Assembly: GCA_022496805.1 (NCBI GenBank) | Contig: CM040088.1 | Location: 12,555,001 to 12,619,000 of the forward strand | Direction of reading: 5' to 3' | Length of the DNA stretch: 64,000 nucleotides | Source of the DNA: Pohlia nutans | Taxonomy: Eukaryota > Streptophyta > Bryopsida > Bryales > Mniaceae | Part shown: piece by piece, positions 58,818-64,000 of the stretch | Layout: every line of letters starts with the position of its first letter | Position numbering within the stretch: position 1 is the stretch's first letter | Notes under the pieces: generated by a model | What the model was told of the DNA's origin: nothing | Databases searched by the model: none | The model's input: only the letters and a program-made list of their open reading frames with translations | Program-made: the position numbers and the translations under genes

Positions 58818-61501
58818 ATGGCGGAGTCTGAAGACACTCTGTGGGCACGCCTGAAGCGAAATCTAGGGTATAAGCACGTATGGGAAGAATTGAGCGGTTC
58901 TGTTGGTGACCTTGGCACGTTCTTGCCCATCGTGTTGGCCCTGGTGCTCGTCAATGGACTCGACCTCGGCACAACTTTGCTCTTCACCGGCGCCTATAAC
59001 GTCATCACAGGTGCGTACAGTGTATATTCCATCGATTTCCTCAACAATTCCTATGAGTTAGAAGATACTGTTTCCGAGGATACTGTTTGCGTCACCTTAA
59101 GCAGTTTAACCAATATGGAGGATTGTGCTTGACCACTCAATGAAGATATCACTTGTTTTATCACTATGTATGATGATTTCTTATGCAATCATTCAGAGTG
59201 GGAGGTTGTAGACCACTATTGAAGGGACGGTAGACAACCCCGTTTTTCATTTCATTGACCAATTTAGCTAAGTCATGCTTGCATCCAACTTGCTAATGGA
59301 AGGCCAACCAAATGTATTGGAATAGATGAGTTGTTGTTAGTAACAGGGATTCGTATAGGAGACGAGATCAGGTCCCTAATGGTTTTAGTATCCTCTAGTA
59401 CCTTAATGAGACTGATGGAATGTATGTATGTGAGCAGGGCTTCTGTTTGGCGTGCCGATGCCAGTGCAACCGATGAAGTCGATTGCGGCAGTGGCAATCA
59501 CAGAAGGGGATCCGCTCACAGTGAACCAAATAATGGCGGCCGGATTGTCTACAGCACTGATCCTGGCTATTCTTGGGATCACAGGGCTGATGTCTGTGGT
59601 GAACCGGCTTGTGCCGCTCCCCGTGGTTAGAGGTGTGCAATTATCACAGGGCATAGCGTTTGGCATAACAGCTGTGAAATACATTTTGAAGGAGCAGGAT
59701 TTGACGAAGAGTAAAGCCACGGGTGACCGACCGTGGTTGGGGCTGGACGGGCTTCTACTGGCCCTTTCGGCTCTGTGCTTTATAGTGCTCGCTTCAGGTC
59801 AGTGATTTTTTTTTGGTCAGGAGACAGTTTAGCATTTTTGCTACTTTTCCATGGCTTGAAGAGCAACCCAGGATGCTCTTTTCATATTAACATATAGGTA
59901 ATATCAGGGTAATACACATGTGCTACCTAGGTGCTACTTAGGCAATACCTGGGTGATTCCTAGGCTTAAAGAGGCTACACATCGTAGGAAATCTGGCTAT
60001 TATTCTTTCTTCTTTTTTCAGAAATACTTTGTATCCATTAGCCAGCCCAAATTTTGTGTAGCAATTTGGCTAAAATTAGCAACAAAAAATCACTGCTTCA
60101 GGTGCTGGAGGCAGCGGTGTGCACGAATGTGGGACTGAGAGCGTGGGACTTTTGGACGAGATGGAAGACGAGTCCACAGCAAGAAGGGAGAGAAGGGCTC
60201 GGGAGGGCAGATCGGTCGGTGTACCAACTGCCTTACTGGTGTTCAGCCTTGGCGGCATTTTGGCTATCGCTCGAGACCCGAATGTGCTTTGGAAGCTTCG
60301 ATTTGGACCATCGACACCTCGATTCCTAACCCTCACCAAGTCGGATTGGCAGATAGGGTTTGTGAGGGCAGCCATTCCTCAGATTCCACTTTCCATCCTG
60401 AACTCTGTCATTGCCGTGTGCAAGCTCTCCAATGACTTGTTTCCGAGCAAGGATGTTTCACCTTTCAAAGTCTCGGTACAAAGCCCTTCAATCCACTTTG
60501 AATTCATGTCCTTTTGTGTTGATACAAGTTTGTACAGGCTGTTCTTCAGTTTTCTTTTCCAACGTGAGTCATATTTGGCTAGTTGAGTATCGATACAATC
60601 ACCAGCTGCAAGTGCGTTGTTAACCCCTAAAGAGTCTAAAACGCCCAATATGCATCACTGAACTTTGCAACGGTGGCATTTTCTCGTTTTACCTCGGTTT
60701 TCTGATTGCAATACATCATTTTAAAACTCTTGTTCTATTCTACAAGATCAATAGTGTCGATTGCGTCAAACTGAAGTCATTTTCACACAAACAGATGATT
60801 TGCAGCAGGGGTCCAATTTTCCTACATTACAGAAAATACACAGTGGACGCTTAGGGGTTAATAAGGCACATGAGGAAACCCGTTTCCCAATCTCAGGACT
60901 GGCTCACCGGAAGTTACAACTGATTGCAAGAATGGTGCCGTCCATTTCTCAGCTCCCCACTGTTATTGCACCCTCAGCGTGTTAGGAATCTTATAGCTGT
61001 GTGTTTGTTTTCCTGAAGGTGAGCGTAGGTTTGATGAACCTGGTGGGATGTTGGTGGGGCGCCATGCCTGTTTGTCACGGTGCGGGAGGTTTGGCTGGTC
61101 AGTACAGGTTTGGTGCAAAAACTGGAACTGCAGTGGTATTTCTTGGAACCATGAAGATGCTTCTGGCTCTTGTTCTCGGCTCATCCCTCGTGAAACTCAT
61201 AGCCCTGTATCCAATTGGACTACTTGGTGTGTTACTCTTCTTTTCAGGCCTTGAGTTAGCAATGGCTTGTAGGGACCAAACATCCCGAACTGATGCGTTT
61301 GTGATGATAACGGTCACGGTTGTGTCGTTGACAAACTCGAGTTCGGCGCTTGGATTTGGATGTGGGATCGCTCTTGCCATGCTCCTGTACATTCGAGATG
61401 TGGATTTCTGGGCGAGACTCTGGAGGCGAGCGTCTCGTCTTAATGTTCCAGGTTCCAGGCGAGTCCCTCCTGGTTACGATACCCTTTCCCAAACTCCATA
61501 G
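58818..61501 (+). CDS. MOT1-type molybdate transporter
   Basis: Four exons, 58818-59010, 59438-59797, 60102-60475 and 61019-61501, join to 469 residues, the usual MOT1 length. The start MAESEDTLWARLKRNLGYKH precedes ELSGSVGDLGTFLPIVLALV. The two family signatures are GVPMPVQPMKSIAA (residues 69-82) and GAMPVCHGAGGLAGQYRFG (323-341). Both line the substrate path in this SulP-related family, and about ten hydrophobic helices surround them. A long charged loop (ESTARRERRAREGR) follows residue 185. The tail is short and there is no STAS domain, as expected for MOT1. The protein imports molybdate across the plasma or an internal membrane for molybdenum-cofactor enzymes. Intron 2 is a hAT MITE and intron 3 carries a TTAA MITE. 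Confidence 0.9.
59792..60103. mobile_element. hAT-type MITE, family H, forming MOT1 intron 2
   Basis: The 296-bp element (59800-60095) starts CAGTGATTTTTT and ends AAAAAATCACTG. It is flanked by a perfect 8-bp duplication CTTCAGGT (59792-59799 and 60096-60103), the hAT pattern. The donor is TTCAG|GTCAGT in the left duplication and the acceptor is CTTCAG|GTGCTG in the right one. Removal leaves GCTTCAGGTGCTGG, a single CTTCAGGT and an unbroken frame. A diverged copy is at 44047-44359. Confidence 0.9.
60620..60861. mobile_element. piggyBac-like MITE, family A
   Basis: TTAA CCCCTAAAGAGTC and GGACGCTTAGGGG TTAA bound 242 bp in intron 3 of the MOT1-like gene. It is the reverse complement of 15802-16048 with roughly one difference in eight bases (for example both have caatcagaaaaccgaggtaa). 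Confidence 0.9.
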
Positions 61502-63289
61502 CTATTTCTTTACAGGAGATTTCGAGCCTCAGGTTTGATATCTTTACACACGTATCTTAAATTCTCACTCACAAGAGTTAGGCGCAGCCCTAGGACTTGT
61601 TGTGTGTACAAAGATTCTTAAACTTGTCATCTCGATTCAGTTAACATCTAGGTTTGGCAGATGTATTGTATTTACTGTGATTCATCTTTTATTTACGACT
61701 CAACTCCTAATGGAGTGGAGCTATTTTGTACAAATGAGGTATTCAGGCACTTCTATTATACTCCAGTTCGCTGATGCTTTTGAGGGTTTTTTTCGGGGAG
61801 AGAAGCCACTTTTGGAGAATGATGGTGTTATTTTTTCATGAATTTTGGAACCCTGGAGTAAGTGTGAGGTTGCTCTGTACTTAAGAGCATCCTCAATGCA
61901 GCCTTCCAAACTATTTGGCACCCAATATTTTGGATGATAAGCGTCCTGAAATAGCGTAGAGGCAAGTAGACACATTTGGAGAGTTTGGAGAGTTTGGAGA
62001 GTTTGGAGAGTCCTTCAAACATCCCTCTATAACTAGATTATTGTACTTGATTGCACATGCGATAAAATCTTGTCCTATATTCTAAATAACTATATACTGT
62101 TAACTATATACCGTTAACTATATATAGAGCTGTTCATTAACTATATACCGTGCACATATAGAGTGTGATTGGGTCGCTTGAAATTGAATTATAGATGAAA
62201 CTAAGGAACGAAATGCTTGTGATGTAGTGTTCTGTAGGAAACTCCTTGCCATGGGGCCTTTTTTGTAGAACGTGCTCGTTCAAGGAGTGGACAAGATAAT
62301 TTGAATCTTGTCAACCATGATTATTGCACCAAGTGAGACAAGGATTTGGTGCAATAATCATGGTTGGTCTCGTGGAACTTTTCTGTATGAGGACCTCGAG
62401 GAAGTGATGCGGCAACAAACGAAGTCAACAAACTGAAGCTTGGGACGAGCCTGGTATGTGGCTACAGTGTTCAAGTCTCGCTCTCATAACACAACTCAAT
62501 GTAAGTTAACCCCTAAAGGAGGTTGCCCTTGTTCATACAGTGCGCATACATGGAAGAACATTCGCATACATGTGGCTTTTACTGTAGCATAATGTATCTT
62601 ATGGGGCCAATTTTTTTGTGAGCCTCGTAAGAACTACCATACATGTTACTTTAAAAAATTTAGAATTTTTTCTTGTGCAGAAGATGGTGAAAGAATTTCT
62701 TGTACAAAAGTGTTGGTGAGAAACAGTAGAGCACATTTAAAGTTGTTGCATGCATGCATTAGGGGATAACGACTTTAGGACCAATGCAAATCGAGACTTA
62801 GCTCTTCCCTTCTAAAAGGTAGGCTGTCATTTTCCCCTTCAAATGTAGTCAGTGTACAGTGCAGTAATACATTTGAATGGGAAAAGTACCTTGAACAGGA
62901 AAAGAACGACTTACCTTGTACTGTACAGGACCTTAAGTACCTAAACAAGTGTCGTTCATCTACTGTACCTCTAAAAATATGCACCAAAGTAATACAATTG
63001 GCATTCAATTGTGCACAATTTGACCAGTCATGTTCAGATCTAAGGGTTTTCAAGTCTTTTGAAAACAATTTAGATGTGCTATACTATTTGACTTCTGGAT
63101 CTTTGATGTTTTGAAGAGAAAGTGTATGACATGATTTATAGAATTTTTCATAAAGAATTCATATCTGAAAAAAATGTTTTGAATCTCTGTTAAATCAATT
63201 AAAAGGCATCAAAATCTGTGGATCATATAAAAAATTCTTGTTGCCTCAAACAAAATCTTGTTGGTTCAAAGTTTGCTATCTAACCCTTT
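61502..63289. other. 3' flank of MOT1-like gene and intergenic DNA
   Basis: A 9-bp array (tttggagag, about four copies) is at 61976-62010. A perfect 20-bp inverted repeat is at 62312-62366. Short repeats of taactatatacc lie at 62085-62160. An isolated TTAA CCCCTAAAGGAGG left end is at 62506. No gene is seen. Confidence 0.6.
62312..62366. repeat. Perfect 20-bp stem hairpin
   Basis: caaccatgattattgcacca (62312-62331) pairs without mismatch with tggtgcaataatcatggttg (62347-62366) around a 15-base loop. The stem is the length of a small-RNA duplex. Confidence 0.8.
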
Positions 63290-63750
63290 AACGTCCCGAT
63301 TCAACACTGTTTCAAAGATTCGTTATAAAATGTTTGATGAAAAATAAAAATGGAGTTGATGTACAAAGCAAAGTTGTAAATGTCAATGTGAAGATAACAT
63401 CTGTATGGTTGGATTCATCATATTTTTTATTGGTATTTTTAAATTAATTTTGCAAGGTTTTCTCTTGAAATTCAATTTAAAATCCACAATTAACACAAAA
63501 AATTAAAAAACATTGTAACGAAATTAGAATAACATGCATGACAAGATAGTATGGTTTCCATTATTTGATTCTACTTATTATGGAAAATCATGTTTAAGGT
63601 CTCACTTTTTGAACTAAGAATGAAACTTGACATAAACCACTTTTGTTATTTTTCAAAAATTCACATTATCTTATCACAGTATGTGGTGAAAGGACGTGTT
63701 AGAAATCATCCAGCGTTAGAAATATGGACGCTGGCACGTCAAAGGGCTAA
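63290..63750. mobile_element. piggyBac-like MITE, family D, CTAA-flanked
   Basis: CCCTTTAACGT at the left and ACGTCAAAGGG at the right form the terminal inverted repeat (one mismatch in 11). The flanks are CTAA on both sides (63290-63293, 63747-63750) instead of TTAA. A truncated homologue begins at 47503 with TTAA. Confidence 0.75.
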
Positions 63751-64000
63751 AGTGTGCTTTAATTTACATGACATAATTTTTATATTTATTATATTTAGTG
63801 TACCTAACTTTATTTCCTTGATGAATTGTACAAGGGTCCATTTATATTAAAATGATCCAAAAAGGGAGCCCAACCAAAGTGAAATAAGAACATTTTACAA
63901 ATTCATGAACCACTAAAAATGAATGCATGGATTTTAATTATATGTAGGATCTAGAAAATAATTTATTTATCATAAAGGAATGAAGATATCAAAGAATACT
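63751..64000. other. AT-rich intergenic end of window
   Basis: Nothing recognisable. Confidence 0.5.

Noticed and set aside
59452..59805. MOT1-like exon 2 read as a complete protein ending GQ-stop
   Set aside because: The stop lies in the hAT MITE; removing 59798-60101 continues the family sequence in frame.
12071..63300. CCCTAAA-like motifs resembling plant telomere repeats
   Set aside because: They occur singly at element borders next to TTAA, never as tandem arrays; they are terminal inverted repeats.
1..64000. rRNA genes, CRISPR arrays, bacterial operons or integrated viral genes
   Set aside because: I saw no conserved rRNA segments, spacer-repeat arrays, Shine-Dalgarno-led gene runs or viral replication genes in the window.

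Overview
This is nuclear DNA of a land plant. It is AT-rich, gene-sparse and crowded with DNA transposons. I can assemble seven spliced protein genes from clean GT-AG junctions and continuous reading frames: an EAF7/MRGBP-like NuA4 subunit (15.6-18.8 kb, +), a plastid DUF1279 protein (22.3-24.7 kb, -), a YciO/YrdC-type protein with a plastid-like leader (34.4-38.8 kb, -), a 95-residue protein of unknown family (44.5-45.2 kb, -), mitochondrial ATP synthase subunit e (46.2-46.6 kb, +), a 1181-residue membrane-anchored AAA ATPase (50.1-54.7 kb, -) and a MOT1-type molybdate transporter (58.8-61.5 kb, +). Transit-like leaders, plant SINEs, CACTA and Stowaway ends and the gene set all fit a plant. 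Long TE-laden introns, and an AAA protein that recalls a fungal family, make a seedless lineage (moss, lycophyte, fern) my preferred guess, but the sequence does not prove it.

Layout. 1.5-4.2 kb is a decayed ORF on the minus strand with 14 in-frame stops, next to 112-bp repeats and a 1.45-kb GC-rich satellite (5.2-6.6 kb). 7.1-8.7 kb is a terminal-inverted-repeat element holding a SINE. 9-15 kb is intergenic, with tandem repeats, a 0.46-kb palindrome and TTAA elements. 19.8-21.2 kb is a fold-back element. 25-34 kb is an intergenic transposon field. 39-44 kb and 46.6-50 kb hold MITE debris and gene fragments. 55-58.3 kb is intergenic up to the MOT1 promoter, and 61.5-64 kb is intergenic again.

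Two themes stand out. (1) At least five families of short elements have CCCY... terminal inverted repeats flanked by TTAA, the signature of piggyBac transposons, a superfamily I know from animals, fungi and algae but not as a usual plant component. One copy sits inside another, and an uninterrupted relative shows the empty TTAA site. (2) Intron 2 of the MOT1 gene consists of a 296-bp hAT-type MITE plus parts of its 8-bp target duplication CTTCAGGT. Splicing at the AG|GT in each copy removes the element and restores the uninterrupted exon, so this looks like a recently created intron (an introner-like event).

The AAA gene is the most unusual protein. Five small exons encode a membrane-anchored N-terminal region, and one 2.35-kb intronless exon encodes a fungal-looking AAA module. 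All spliced models were built by eye from reading frame and splice consensus; no database search was possible.
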